64,000 nt of DNA. Origin: Winogradskyella wichelsiae (GTDB lineage Bacteria; Bacteroidota; Bacteroidia; Flavobacteriales; Flavobacteriaceae). The stretch covers positions 62,001-126,000 of the forward strand of contig NZ_JABFDJ010000007.1 in the NCBI RefSeq assembly GCF_013403925.1, written 5' to 3'. Under the pieces are notes generated by a model. The model was not told where the DNA came from and searched no databases. It saw nothing but the letters and a program-made list of their open reading frames with translations. Position numbers and translations under genes: made by a program. Below are positions 24,587 through 33,964 of the stretch, piece by piece; within the stretch, counting starts at the first letter, position 1, and every line of letters begins with the position of its first letter.

Positions 24587-25312
24587 CTATTCTTTATTTG
24601 TATAACTTTTTGGCCAGTTTCCTTTAGTGAATACTTCATCCATAGAACCAACTGTTAAAGCAGGTCCGTTAACACCATCTACTGACATTACTTGCTTTTC
24701 TTTTTCAATTAAGTAAGGCTCTTGTCCATCTAAAATAACTGACTTGTCTATACTTGCTTCAAAAACAGGGAATTCATCAATTTTACCTGCTTTTAATGTA
24801 AATTTAGCACCTTCTTTTCCAATTCCAACATTCATCATTTTTTTATAACGGTCACTTCCATTAAATAAAGAATCTTTAACCGAATAATAGCTTAAAGTAT
24901 CAATAAGTGTCAATGTCTTCATTGTTTCTACACCTCCAAAAGCCTTAGTTCTTTCTTCATCTAAAACTAAAGTATCACGTCTTTGTGTGATTGGAACTTT
25001 ACCAGTTTCAACAAAATTAATTAATTTATCAAAGCTATCGGTATAAGATCCATTAACATCTTTATAAGCTAATTGAGAATCTCTAATATCAATTAGACGA
25101 TCAATAACAACAGCAAAACGTTTCTGCTTCAGTTCATTAAATTCAATCTCTCTGTAAACAGACATGTAAGTAGTATAGCCTAAGAAAATAATTAAGACCC
25201 AAAGTAAGATGTTTAATACAGGTTTTATTTTTTTCGGTACAAATTTATCAATTAACCATACTATTCCGATGGTTAATATTATAATAACTACAATTGCAAT
25301 AATTACGTTCAT
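24587..25312 (-). CDS. Membrane-anchored conserved protein of unknown function
   Basis: This is a 241-residue protein with two N-terminal membrane segments (about 3-23 and 33-51) separated by the short basic loop KFVPKKIKP, then a soluble domain. The segment just after the second membrane helix (EIEFNELKQKRFAVVIDRLI) followed by RDSQLAYKDVNGSYTDSFDKL looks like the start of a pilin-like substrate, but I infer no function. It is the first gene of a run with DUF3822 and rsmD. A -7 match lies 28 bases upstream. Confidence 0.8.
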   Translation of the reverse strand: MNVIIAIVVIIILTIGIVWLIDKFVPKKIKPVLNILLWVLIIFLGYTTYMSVYREIEFNELKQKRFAVVIDRLIDIRDSQLAYKDVNGSYTDSFDKLINFVETGKVPITQRRDTLVLDEERTKAFGGVETMKTLTLIDTLSYYSVKDSLFNGSDRYKKMMNVGIGKEGAKFTLKAGKIDEFPVFEASIDKSVILDGQEPYLIEKEKQVMSVDGVNGPALTVGSMDEVFTKGNWPKSYTNKE

Positions 25313-25339
25313 ATTAGTTTTTATTTATTAGGTCTTACG

Positions 25340-25347
25340 CAAATCTA
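25340..25347 (-). promoter_or_regulatory. Candidate -7 element (TAGATTTG)
   Basis: It matches TAnnTTTG on the minus strand, 28 bases before the ATG of the membrane-anchored protein at 25312. No TTG at -33. Confidence 0.45.
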
Positions 25348-25468
25348 CAATTTTTTTTTGTTGCTAAAAACTATCTAAAATAAAAAACATAAAAAATAAC
25401 GAACTTAATGAAATATGGGCGCTAAAAATAGAGAATAATGCTATCTTGCTCTATATTTATATTCCCAT

Positions 25469-26908
25469 ATGATTTCTAATGCATCCGCATTTTACTCGCT
25501 TCTAAAATCTAAATTCCCTTTTGCACCAACGTCTAAGCAAGATATGGTATTGATGCAATTGTCTCAATTTATATTTGATTCTAATAAAAATTCAATCTAT
25601 CTACTTAAAGGTTACGCAGGTACAGGTAAAACAAGTATTATTGGTACGGTTGTTTCTAATTTATGGCAGGTCAAAAAAAGTGCAGTATTATTAGCTCCCA
25701 CAGGAAGAGCTGCTAAGGTTATTTCAAATTATTCGAAAAAAGAAGCCTTTACAATTCATAAAAAAATATATTTTCCTAAAAAGGATAAAGGAGGTGGTGT
25801 TAATTTTGTAATACAACCTAATAAGCACCGAAATACAATATTTATTGTAGATGAAGCTTCAATGATTCCTGATACACCTTCAGATTCACAATCTTTTGAA
25901 AGTAGTTCTTTACTAGATGATCTAATGTCTTACGTGTATTCAGGACAAGATTGTAAACTATTATTAATAGGTGATAAGGCGCAATTGCCACCTGTAAAAT
26001 CAGATTTAAGTCCAGCATTAGATGAAAATAGACTTAGCCTAAACTATAATAAAGATGTTATTGGTTTAGAATTGGATGAAGTTGTAAGGCAAGAACAAGA
26101 TTCTGGTATTTTAAGTAATGCAACAGAATTGAGAGCTGTTTTAGATTCTAATTTCTATGAGAGTTTTAAGTTTGATTTAAATGGTTTTACAGATAGTGTG
26201 CGTTTAATTGATGGTTACGAAATAATGGACGCCATTAATGATGCATATAGTGAAGATGGTTACGAAGAGACAGCTATAATTGTACGGAGTAACAAACGAG
26301 CTAATATGTACAACCAACAAATACGTCAACGTATTCTATTTAATGAAACCGAATTGTCATCGGGTGATTATTTAATGGTGGTTAAAAATAATTATTTCTG
26401 GATTAAACCAAATACTGAAGCCGGGTTTATTGCTAATGGTGATATTATTGAAATTCTTGAAATATTTAGTATTAAAGAATTGTATGGTTTTCGGTTTGCA
26501 GAAGTGAAAATTAGAATGGTAGATTATCCTAATATGGAACCATTTGAAACCGTATTAATCTTAGATACTATTGATGTAGAAAGTGCATCATTGAGTTACG
26601 AAGAATCAAACAGATTATACCAAGAAGTTTCTAAGGATTATGAAGATGAAACAAAGTACAAACGTTTTTTAGGAGTAAAGAATAATAAGTTTTTTAATGC
26701 CTTGCAGGTCAAATTTTCTTACGCTATTACATGTCATAAATCACAAGGTGGACAATGGAATACTATTTTTGTAGAGCAACCTTATTTACCAAATGGTATG
26801 GATAGAGATTACATTCGTTGGTTATACACAGCAATCACTAGAGCAAAGGGAAAACTTTACTTAATAGGTTTTAAAGATGAAATGTTTGTTGAGAAAAACG
26901 ACTATTAA
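25469..26908 (+). CDS. RecD-like superfamily 1 DNA helicase
   Basis: This is a 479-residue ATPase of the RecD2/PIF1-like group. Walker A is GYAGTGKT (48-55), a second motif LLAPTGRAAKVI follows, Walker B is IFIVDEASMI, motif III is LLLIGDKAQLPPV, and the C-terminal motifs are FSYAITCHKSQGGQW and YTAITRAKGKLYLI. The N-terminal extension of full RecD2 is missing, so it is a compact 5'-3' helicase probably acting in repair or recombination. No recB or recC is nearby. It starts divergently from the membrane protein gene. Confidence 0.9.
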   Translation: MISNASAFYSLLKSKFPFAPTSKQDMVLMQLSQFIFDSNKNSIYLLKGYAGTGKTSIIGTVVSNLWQVKKSAVLLAPTGRAAKVISNYSKKEAFTIHKKIYFPKKDKGGGVNFVIQPNKHRNTIFIVDEASMIPDTPSDSQSFESSSLLDDLMSYVYSGQDCKLLLIGDKAQLPPVKSDLSPALDENRLSLNYNKDVIGLELDEVVRQEQDSGILSNATELRAVLDSNFYESFKFDLNGFTDSVRLIDGYEIMDAINDAYSEDGYEETAIIVRSNKRANMYNQQIRQRILFNETELSSGDYLMVVKNNYFWIKPNTEAGFIANGDIIEILEIFSIKELYGFRFAEVKIRMVDYPNMEPFETVLILDTIDVESASLSYEESNRLYQEVSKDYEDETKYKRFLGVKNNKFFNALQVKFSYAITCHKSQGGQWNTIFVEQPYLPNGMDRDYIRWLYTAITRAKGKLYLIGFKDEMFVEKNDY

Positions 26909-26986
26909 AAGTATATCTTTCTTGCACTGTTAATTGACTGTTGTAAGTCTTATTTTTCGTTAAACGCTATAAAAGTTAAGACGAAA

Positions 26987-27019
26987 TTGAATAGAATTAG
27001 CTTTAAAATCTTACTTTTG
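26987..27019 (+). promoter_or_regulatory. Candidate promoter of kdsB
   Basis: TTG at 26987-26989 and TACTTTTG at 27012-27019 are 22 bases apart, slightly long for the consensus. The start would fall about 27 bases before the kdsB ATG. Confidence 0.5.
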
Positions 27020-27052
27020 AACTTGAATACTTTCATGACACAAATTACATAG

Positions 27053-27781
27053 ATGAAAATTATATCCATGATTCCTGCACGTTATAGTGCGTCGCGTTTT
27101 CCCGGTAAACTAATGCAGAATTTAGCCGGAAAATCCGTCATTCTTAGAACTTATGAAGCTACAGTGGCTACTAAATTATTTAGTGAAGTCTATGTGGTTA
27201 CGGATAGTGATATTATTTATGATGAGATTGTCAATAATGGAGGTAAAGCCATTATGAGCTTAAAAGAGCATGAATCTGGTAGTGATAGAATAGCAGAGGC
27301 TGTTGCTAACATTGATTGCGATATTGTTGTTAATGTACAAGGAGACGAGCCGTTTACAGAAGGAGAAAGCTTGGCTAAAGTTCTAAATGTTTTTAGAAAC
27401 GATGAAAAGAAAGAAATTGACTTAGCTTCACTAATGGTGGAAATTAAAGATTGGGATGAAATAAATAATCCTAACTCTGTAAAAGTCATTGTAGATCAAG
27501 AGAATTTTGCACTGTATTTTTCACGAAGTCCAATTCCATATCCTAGAGATAAAGAAGTAAACGCTAGATACTTTAAACATAAAGGAATTTATGCTTTTAG
27601 AAAAGAAGCATTATTAGAATTCACAGTTTTGCCAATGAAATTCTTAGAAGCTTCAGAAAAAATTGAATGCATCAGATATTTAGAATACGGTAAGCGTATT
27701 AAAATGGTAGAAACTGAAATTGAAGGTGTGGAGATTGATACGCCAGAAGATTTAGAAAAAGCAAAGCTTCTATGGAAGTAG
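27053..27781 (+). CDS. kdsB: CMP-Kdo synthetase (3-deoxy-manno-octulosonate cytidylyltransferase)
   Basis: KdsB activates Kdo with CTP for lipopolysaccharide inner-core synthesis. The 242 residues show the nucleotide motif [30 protein letters not shown], and the closing [15 protein letters not shown]. It overlaps the following HAD gene by 10 bases, and a KdnB-like Kdo oxidase lies 870 bases on. In Shewanella an enzyme of this family works with KdnA and KdnB on 8-amino-Kdo, so the true substrate here could be Kdo or its 8-amino form. Confidence 0.94.
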   Translation: MKIISMIPARYSASRFPGKLMQNLAGKSVILRTYEATVATKLFSEVYVVTDSDIIYDEIVNNGGKAIMSLKEHESGSDRIAEAVANIDCDIVVNVQGDEPFTEGESLAKVLNVFRNDEKKEIDLASLMVEIKDWDEINNPNSVKVIVDQENFALYFSRSPIPYPRDKEVNARYFKHKGIYAFRKEALLEFTVLPMKFLEASEKIECIRYLEYGKRIKMVETEIEGVEIDTPEDLEKAKLLWK

Positions 27782-28485
27782 ATTACAAAAACATAAAAGT
27801 TATAGGCTTCGATGCAGATGATACACTTTGGGTAAATGAAACTTACTTTAGAGATGCTGAAGAAGAAGTAGGTCTATTACTATCGCATTTTGAAACACCT
27901 AATAAAATAGATCAAGAACTTTTTAAAATTGAAATAAAAAACCTACCAACTTACGGTTACGGTGTAAAAGGTTTTATTCTTTCAATGATAGAATTAGCCC
28001 TAGAATTATCTAATAATACGGTTTCGAATGATGTAATTGGAAAGATTTTAGAGATAGGTAAAGAGATGATTAATAAACCTATTGAGTTGTTAGAAGGAGT
28101 AGAAGATGTACTTAAGGAACTTTCTAAAGATTATAAATTAATTGTTGCAACCAAAGGTGATTTATTAGATCAAGAACGAAAATTAGAAAAATCGGGACTG
28201 TTAAAGTATTTTCATCATATCGAAGTATTAAGTGAAAAGCACGATAATAATTACAGGCAATTACTAAAACGATTAGATATTGACCCAGAGTCATTTTTAA
28301 TGATTGGTAATTCTTTAAAATCAGATATTTTACCCTTAGTAAAGATTGGTTCTCAGGCTATACATGTCCCTTTTCATACAACTTGGCAACATGAGCAAGT
28401 AACTAAAAAAGAAGCGAATGATTCTGATTATAAAACAGTAAAAAACCTAACGGGTGTGTTAAGTTGTTTTAATACACTCAATTAA
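27772..28485 (+). CDS. HAD-superfamily hydrolase
   Basis: This is a 237-residue HAD phosphatase. Motif I is GFDADDTLW (catalytic aspartates in DADDT), motif [10 protein letters not shown], and motif [14 protein letters not shown]; an alpha-helical cap lies between motifs I and II. It overlaps kdsB by 10 bases and is probably translated with it. It is too large and has the wrong cap type for the small Kdo-8-phosphate phosphatase KdsC, but a sugar-phosphate substrate is plausible from context. Confidence 0.85.
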   Translation: MEVDYKNIKVIGFDADDTLWVNETYFRDAEEEVGLLLSHFETPNKIDQELFKIEIKNLPTYGYGVKGFILSMIELALELSNNTVSNDVIGKILEIGKEMINKPIELLEGVEDVLKELSKDYKLIVATKGDLLDQERKLEKSGLLKYFHHIEVLSEKHDNNYRQLLKRLDIDPESFLMIGNSLKSDILPLVKIGSQAIHVPFHTTWQHEQVTKKEANDSDYKTVKNLTGVLSCFNTLN

Positions 28486-28625
28486 ATATGATGAAGCTTA
28501 ATAAATGCTTGTTTATCAAATAATTATTTTTTTAAATGATAAATTCAAGTAGGAATTAACTTCAAAATAAATATTAAATTATAAAAATTTAAGAGAGTTC
28601 AATACTAATAATTAAGCAAAGTTCT

Positions 28626-28633
28626 TATTTTTG
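28626..28633 (+). promoter_or_regulatory. Candidate -7 element (TATTTTTG)
   Basis: It matches TAnnTTTG, 17 bases before the start codon of the KdnB-like gene. No good TTG at -33. Confidence 0.45.
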
Positions 28634-28650
28634 TTAAAGATAAAAAGTAA

Positions 28651-29733
28651 ATGAAATTCAAAAATTATCCAATGGTGTCCAGAGTTGTTTTTGGACGAGG
28701 AAGCTTCAATCAACTCGAGGAAATTCTAGCGACAAAGCGCAACGGAATCAATGCACCATTTATATATTACGTCGATGATGTTTTTAAAGGCAATCATTGG
28801 TTAACCTCTAGAATAAAACTGTCCTATAAGGATAAAATTATCTATGTTCCAACATCAAAGGAACCCTCAACGGATCAAATTGATAAGTTGGTAGAAGATC
28901 TTATTTTAGAGTATAGTGAATTACCATCTGGAATAATTGGAATCGGTGGAGGTATTGTTTTAGATATTTCTAAAGCGGTATCTTTAATGCTTACCAATAA
29001 AGGTGAGTCTAAAGATTACCAAGGATGGGATTTAATTAAACAACCGTCATTGTATCATGTTGGTATTCCTACGCTTTCAGGAACTGGTGCTGAAGTTTCT
29101 AGAACGACAATTTTAACAGGTCCTGTAAGAAAATTAGGGATAAATAGTGATTATACACCTTTTGATCAGGTTATTTTAGACCCCGAATTGACTAAAGATG
29201 TGCCAAAAGATCAATGGTTTTTTACAGGGATGGACTGTTATATACATTGTATAGAGTCTTTAACCGGTACTTACTTAAATGCATTTAGTCAAAGTTATGG
29301 TGAAAAAGCATTAGAATTATGTAAAGAGATCTTTTTAGAAGATACACTTAGTAGAGAAGAGTCTCAAGATAAACTAATGATGGCATCTTGGCATGGAGGT
29401 ATGAGTATTGCTTATTCTCAGGTAGGTGTTGCACACGCCATGAGTTATGGTTTAGGCTATTTATTAGGCATAAAGCATGGAGTAGGTAATTGTATTGTTT
29501 TTGATCATTTAGAAGAATATTATCCAGAAGGTGTCGCTATTTTTAAACAGATGAAAGCGAAGCACAATATTCAAATACCTCAAGGTATCTGTACAAATTT
29601 AGATGAAGATCAATTTGATAAAATGATTGATGTTGCACTTAGTTTAGAACCACTTTGGGAAAATGCTATAGGTAAAAACTGGAAAACTATAATTACAAGG
29701 CAAAAGCTATTAGATCTTTATAAAAAGATGTAA
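28651..29733 (+). CDS. kdnB: KdnB-like iron-dependent Kdo 8-oxidase
   Basis: This is a 360-residue group III iron-containing alcohol dehydrogenase. The NAD site is IGIGGGIVLDISKA; the metal ligands fit Asp195, His199 (MDCYIHCIE), His262 (VAHAMSYGLG) and His276 (KHGVGNC). Beyond the general family, VVFGRGSFNQL, YQGWDLIK and KLGINSDYTPFDQVI recall KdnB of Shewanella, which oxidises C8 of Kdo before the aminotransferase KdnA adds an amino group. kdsB lies two genes upstream. No kdnA is in the window. A general alcohol dehydrogenase is the alternative. Confidence 0.82.
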   Translation: MKFKNYPMVSRVVFGRGSFNQLEEILATKRNGINAPFIYYVDDVFKGNHWLTSRIKLSYKDKIIYVPTSKEPSTDQIDKLVEDLILEYSELPSGIIGIGGGIVLDISKAVSLMLTNKGESKDYQGWDLIKQPSLYHVGIPTLSGTGAEVSRTTILTGPVRKLGINSDYTPFDQVILDPELTKDVPKDQWFFTGMDCYIHCIESLTGTYLNAFSQSYGEKALELCKEIFLEDTLSREESQDKLMMASWHGGMSIAYSQVGVAHAMSYGLGYLLGIKHGVGNCIVFDHLEEYYPEGVAIFKQMKAKHNIQIPQGICTNLDEDQFDKMIDVALSLEPLWENAIGKNWKTIITRQKLLDLYKKM

Positions 29734-29840
29734 TCCAAATAAGTGTTTAGATAATTTTATTTTTTAAAGAAGATTTAAATACAAAACGATAAGTTCTTTT
29801 ATTTCTAAATTTAAACAATTAACTTAACACATAGCTCTAA

Positions 29841-30395
29841 ATGCGCTGGTTAGCAAAATTTATATATTTTAAATTATTGGGCTGGAAAGTTGTTGGTAAT
29901 ACCAACTTCTCTAAGGACACTGTTAAAAAATCAATTATAATAGCTGTGCCGCATACCAGTTGGCACGATTTTTATATTGGTGTTTTACTTAGAAAAATAG
30001 CAGATGTTAAAACTAATTTTGTTGGAAAAAAAGAATTATTTATTTGGCCATTAGGTTATTATTTTAGAGCTGTTGGTGGCCGTTCTTTAGATAGAACATC
30101 AGGGCAAAATAAAGTAGAAGCTATCGCTAAACTCTTTGAATCAACTGATGAGTTTAGACTTACTTTAGCACCTGAAGGCACTAGAAAAAAAGTAAAAGAT
30201 TGGAAAACAGGGTTTTATTATATTGCTAAAAAAGCTAATGTTCCTATTATAATGTTTACAATGGATTTCAAAAATAAACAGAATAAAATATCAGAACCTT
30301 TTTATCCAACGGACGACATGGAAGCTGATTTTGTAGCAATGAAATTATTTTTTAAAGGAGTAGAAGGTAAGGTAAAAGAATATAGTTACGATTAA
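29841..30395 (+). CDS. PlsC-like 1-acylglycerol-3-phosphate acyltransferase
   Basis: This is a 184-residue acyltransferase with the HX4D motif in VPHTSWHDFY, the FVGKKELF and GGRSLDRT region, and LAPEGTRKK, which together define the PlsC family. A hydrophobic N-terminus (WLAKFIYFKLLGWKVV) should attach it to the inner membrane. It is shorter than E. coli PlsC (245), as many Bacteroidota paralogues are, so the acceptor may be lysophosphatidate or another lipid. Confidence 0.88.
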   Translation: MRWLAKFIYFKLLGWKVVGNTNFSKDTVKKSIIIAVPHTSWHDFYIGVLLRKIADVKTNFVGKKELFIWPLGYYFRAVGGRSLDRTSGQNKVEAIAKLFESTDEFRLTLAPEGTRKKVKDWKTGFYYIAKKANVPIIMFTMDFKNKQNKISEPFYPTDDMEADFVAMKLFFKGVEGKVKEYSYD

Positions 30396-30423
30396 TTAAA
30401 ATCTTTTGACAAAACACATATTA

Positions 30424-30452
30424 TAAAAAGCTATCTATTAAGGTAGCTTTTT
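30424..30452. terminator. Terminator between convergent genes
   Basis: AAAAAGCTATC and GGTAGCTTTTT pair (one wobble) around a six-base loop. It lies after the acyltransferase gene and overlaps the last codons of the NTF2-like gene on the minus strand. Confidence 0.75.
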
Positions 30453-30911
30453 CTTCTCAATATATTTATCTAAAAGCGAATTGGTTTGAGCTTGAAGTTT
30501 ATTTTTAAAGAACTGCATACCACCAAAAAAGATTCCTTTAATTCCCATGGCTTGTTTTGCCCATTTATGAAGATTAAATGTATCTGTGTGTTTAATAATT
30601 AAGCCATTTTTGAATTCAAATGACGCATCAATCTTATTGTGAACCTTTCGACCTGTTTGACTAAAAAGATATTTTGCTTCCCAATGTGCAGAACCTATAT
30701 TTTCTGTAGTTTCTATTTCTGAAAACGATACATTAAAGTTGTCTCCACTTTGAGATTCACACAACATCAGCCACATTGCTTTGGCGCGTTCTCCTTTTAG
30801 AATACCAAAAGCGGGATCTTCAAAAATAACATCATCATGATAGCAAGAAGCCATAGTTTGCCCATCGCAATCGCTTAATGCGGTGTAAAATGTTTCTAAG
30901 ATATTCTTCAT
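30438..30911 (-). CDS. NTF2-like (SnoaL-type) protein
   Basis: This is a 157-residue protein of the cone-shaped NTF2 fold: N-terminal helix ILETFYTALSDCDGQTMASCY followed by HDDVIFEDPAFGIL, then long strands (SAHWEAKYLF; NGLIIKHTDTFNLHKW). The C-terminal tail is basic and may form an extra helix. Such domains serve as small enzymes or ligand binders and the sequence does not tell which. It is a stand-alone gene. Confidence 0.82.
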   Translation of the reverse strand: MKNILETFYTALSDCDGQTMASCYHDDVIFEDPAFGILKGERAKAMWLMLCESQSGDNFNVSFSEIETTENIGSAHWEAKYLFSQTGRKVHNKIDASFEFKNGLIIKHTDTFNLHKWAKQAMGIKGIFFGGMQFFKNKLQAQTNSLLDKYIEKKKLP

Positions 30912-31012
30912 GAGATAATTAATTTATAAAACCGATTGTTGTAAAAATACGTAAGTATGGTGTTGTTAATTCTAATTCTTGTATCGAATGGGATTTAATT
31001 GCTATGAAAAAG

Positions 31013-31040
31013 AAAAGGTCGTCTCATATTGAGGCGACTT
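31013..31040 (-). terminator. Terminator after the 150-residue lipoprotein gene
   Basis: GTCGCCTC and GAGACGAC pair with one mismatch around AATAT on the minus strand, with A/T runs on both sides. Confidence 0.7.
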
Positions 31041-31043
31041 TTT

Positions 31044-31496
31044 TTATTCAATAGTAATTTTATTTCTAAAACCTATATCTGTACGCTCGTCAAATAGAAA
31101 ATCAAAATAACTAGCACTGCCTTTTGCTCCAATGATACCTGTAGTAGCTCTACCAATTTCTAATCCAGATGTATTATATACTTTAGCAGTTACATTGTCT
31201 TTAAAATTTTCTTCAAAAATAAAGTATAAAGTAAGTTTGTTTTTCTTATCATTAGATTGGCTATTAATGTCGTAAGCTCCAGTTTTTAAACCTTTTATTT
31301 TTAGCGTTTTAGAGAGTTCTACTTTACAATCTAAAGTCTTATCTACACCTTCAGAAACACCATCAAAAAATTCTGTAGCCGTTTCTCCAACAACTTCTCC
31401 TCCTTTGTTAATACCTTCTTTGGTTTTATTAGCAAGGCGGTTGCAAGAGAAAAAGCAAAATATTAAAATCAAAGTAATTGTTTGGTATGTTTTCAA
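31044..31496 (-). CDS. Lipoprotein of unknown function
   Basis: This is a 150-residue protein with signal peptide and lipobox FFSC (Cys18), then a Gly/Glu-rich amphipathic segment (EGINKGGEVVGETATEFF) and a strand-rich C-terminal domain (LTLYFIFEENF; GASYFDF-like strands). The middle segment resembles the repeats of membrane-associated helical proteins. I do not recognise the family. Confidence 0.72.
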   Translation of the reverse strand: MKTYQTITLILIFCFFSCNRLANKTKEGINKGGEVVGETATEFFDGVSEGVDKTLDCKVELSKTLKIKGLKTGAYDINSQSNDKKNKLTLYFIFEENFKDNVTAKVYNTSGLEIGRATTGIIGAKGSASYFDFLFDERTDIGFRNKITIE

Positions 31497-31539
31497 AATC
31501 GTGATTTTTTATGAAACTAAAATAATGAATTTTATCGGA

Positions 31540-32628
31540 CTAGTTTTTTATCCTATCCATTAGTTTTTGAATCTTAGAATACACAAAGCCATTAGTTTTT
31601 CCGTAATAAAAAGAAATAATACAAACAACAGTAAGAAAAATTATAGCACCAATAATGGCTTGCCATGGTTCTAATGTGCGCCCAATAAGTTGATTTAAAC
31701 CTAGCCCTGTAAAACTACCATATATAATTATAAAGTGAATAACGTAAATAGATAATGTCTTTTGTCCTATTTTTAGAATAAGAGGTTGCTTAACATAGTT
31801 TTCAGCCAAATAGAATATAGAAAAAATAACTAGAACATTTCCTAATCTAATAAATAGATAGTTATAAAGGGCAATATCTTTAAATATTGATATTTCAAAA
31901 ATGTCATAAATCAACATAAATAAAATCGATGAGAAATGAATAAGCAATATTCCTACTATAAAAAAGCTAGATACGATAGCTAATTTAAATTTTGGTCGCT
32001 CTACGTAGCGGTAAAATAAAGTTGAAATGAAAGCACCAAAGGCTACATAACCAAACCAAGGAATAATGTTAAAGATTGAACCGTTGGCTTTACTTAAATA
32101 ATTTGAAATGACTAAAGGTATTTGTGGTAGCTCTAAATGTCTATATAGTGGTTCTAAAATGAATATAACTAATCCCAAAATTAGCATCATTATAGAAAAT
32201 AATAATGTTTTTTTTAAAACAAGTCTGTAAATAATTACAATTAATATAAGCGATAATCCTATGCATTGCAATACATCTACAACTAAAAAGTAATTGTTAA
32301 ATTTTCCTATTAACCATTCAAAAACAGGTGCACGAAGCAAATAACCAATTCCAATTAACATTAGTCCTCTGCTCAGACCTTTGTGAATACGTTGTTTAAT
32401 GTCACCTTTTTGCTTAGCTCTTATTAATAAATAAGAGAATATCAATCCCGAAATTGTAAAAAATGTAGGCGCTGTAATACCTCTAAAGTATTCCCATACT
32501 CTATAAGCAGTATAACTATGATCTCTATAAGAAACTTCTAAAAGTGTATCAATAAAATGACCTTGAAGCATCATTAAGATGGCAAATGCTCTTACAGCAT
32601 CAATAAAATATAGACGATTGGTACTCAA
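31540..32628 (-). CDS. Membrane acyltransferase of the HGSNAT/DUF1624 type
   Basis: This is a 362-residue protein with about ten membrane helices. The N-terminal RLYFIDAVRAFAILMMLQGH is the signature of the heparan-alpha-glucosaminide N-acetyltransferase-like / YeiB-related family, with a conserved histidine in LQGHFID and later TISGLIFSYLLIRA. Members transfer acyl groups across the membrane to sugars or other acceptors. The acceptor is unknown here. A -7 match lies 20 bases upstream. Confidence 0.85.
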   Translation of the reverse strand: MSTNRLYFIDAVRAFAILMMLQGHFIDTLLEVSYRDHSYTAYRVWEYFRGITAPTFFTISGLIFSYLLIRAKQKGDIKQRIHKGLSRGLMLIGIGYLLRAPVFEWLIGKFNNYFLVVDVLQCIGLSLILIVIIYRLVLKKTLLFSIMMLILGLVIFILEPLYRHLELPQIPLVISNYLSKANGSIFNIIPWFGYVAFGAFISTLFYRYVERPKFKLAIVSSFFIVGILLIHFSSILFMLIYDIFEISIFKDIALYNYLFIRLGNVLVIFSIFYLAENYVKQPLILKIGQKTLSIYVIHFIIIYGSFTGLGLNQLIGRTLEPWQAIIGAIIFLTVVCIISFYYGKTNGFVYSKIQKLMDRIKN

Positions 32629-32647
32629 ATTAAGGTTGATTGGTGGG

Positions 32648-32655
32648 CAAATGTA
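32648..32655 (-). promoter_or_regulatory. Candidate -7 element (TACATTTG)
   Basis: It matches TAnnTTTG on the minus strand, 20 bases upstream of the membrane acyltransferase start. No -33 TTG at normal spacing. Confidence 0.45.
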
Positions 32656-32727
32656 CTATTTTACAATTGGAATAAAATATTATTGAGCATATTTGGTTGA
32701 TCAACTATAAATTTAAAATTTTTTAAT

Positions 32728-33669
32728 TTAAGATTTATTAGAATTAGGTTTAGAGTCTTCTATATAAACTCTGGTTCTAGGCAAACTTTCCGGATAATTT
32801 TTTTGAATAAACACTATCATTTTTTCACGTACATGAACTCTTAAATCCCAAGCTGTTGGTGAGTTTTTTGCACTAACTAAAATTCTAATTTCAACAGAGG
32901 TTTCTTTAGAATCAGTGACTTGCAAAACATTAACTTGGTTATCCCATAAAGGTGTATTTTCTAAAATATGAGTTAATTCGGTACGTAGCTCATCAAATGA
33001 AACGCGGTAATCAGTATGTATAAAAACAGAGCCAATGATATCAGCAGAGTTTCTGGTCCAATTTTGAAAAGGATTTTCTAAAAAATAGGTAGAAGGTAGC
33101 ACAAGTCGTCTTTTATCCCACAATCGAATTACAACATAGGTTAAATTAATTTCTTCAATCCATCCCCATTCATTTTCTACAACTACGGCGTCGTCTATTC
33201 TAAAAGGTTGTGTAAATGCAATTTGAATACCTGCTAACAAAGCACCAACGACTTTCTGAGCAGATAACCCAATAATTATTCCTGCTAAACCAGCTGAAGC
33301 AAAAATTCCATATCCAATTTTTTTAATGCTATCAAAAGAGAGTAAAATAAACCCTATAGCTAATAGCCCAATAATAAATATGATGATTTTTTCGAGCAGA
33401 TTTATTTGCGTATACATCTTTCTGGCTTTAAGATTGTCTTCAGCAGAAATATCATAACGTTTAAGGAAGAGTGCTTTACCTTTTTTTAGGAAAATTATTA
33501 ATAACCAAGCGAAGCATATAATTAAGAGATTATGTTTTTGTGGAACTAACAATGAGCTTTCATAATTTTTAAAATTTGAAAGTGAATTGATATAGTTGAT
33601 AATACCTTCAATATTAAAAAATATTAGAATTAATAAGAGGCAAATAGTCAATTGAATGGATCTTTTCAT
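32728..33669 (-). CDS. MscS-family mechanosensitive channel
   Basis: This is a 313-residue inner-membrane protein with about four membrane helices, the last being the pore-lining helix in GIFASAGLAGIIIGLSAQKVVGALLAG. The beta domain of MscS follows (IDDAVVVENEWGWIEEINLTY; RLVLPSTYFLENPFQNW), then the alpha/beta domain. It would open under membrane tension to release solutes on osmotic downshift. It is divergent from the AGCS symporter gene, with 295 bases between in which I see no clear promoter. Confidence 0.92.
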   Translation of the reverse strand: MKRSIQLTICLLLILIFFNIEGIINYINSLSNFKNYESSLLVPQKHNLLIICFAWLLIIFLKKGKALFLKRYDISAEDNLKARKMYTQINLLEKIIIFIIGLLAIGFILLSFDSIKKIGYGIFASAGLAGIIIGLSAQKVVGALLAGIQIAFTQPFRIDDAVVVENEWGWIEEINLTYVVIRLWDKRRLVLPSTYFLENPFQNWTRNSADIIGSVFIHTDYRVSFDELRTELTHILENTPLWDNQVNVLQVTDSKETSVEIRILVSAKNSPTAWDLRVHVREKMIVFIQKNYPESLPRTRVYIEDSKPNSNKS

Positions 33670-33964
33670 AGTGTAAAAGGGACTTAAGTGTCTCGTTTAA
33701 TATATTCGGTTTATAATGGAAATGCAAGTAAAACCGCTACAAATCTGTATATCTATATCTTTTTTGTGTTTTTTGAAAATAAAAAAACTTATAATTGAAT
33801 ATATTACAATCTAGAGGATTGTTTACTAATGAAAATTTAATTTCATCTAAATATGCTTTTCATTTTAAAAAAGTTTGCCCTAATTATTAAAGTCGGTGCT
33901 TTTTTTACAAATATTAGCAACTGAAGACTCATAAAATTAAAACCGTTTACTACATTTATCATCT

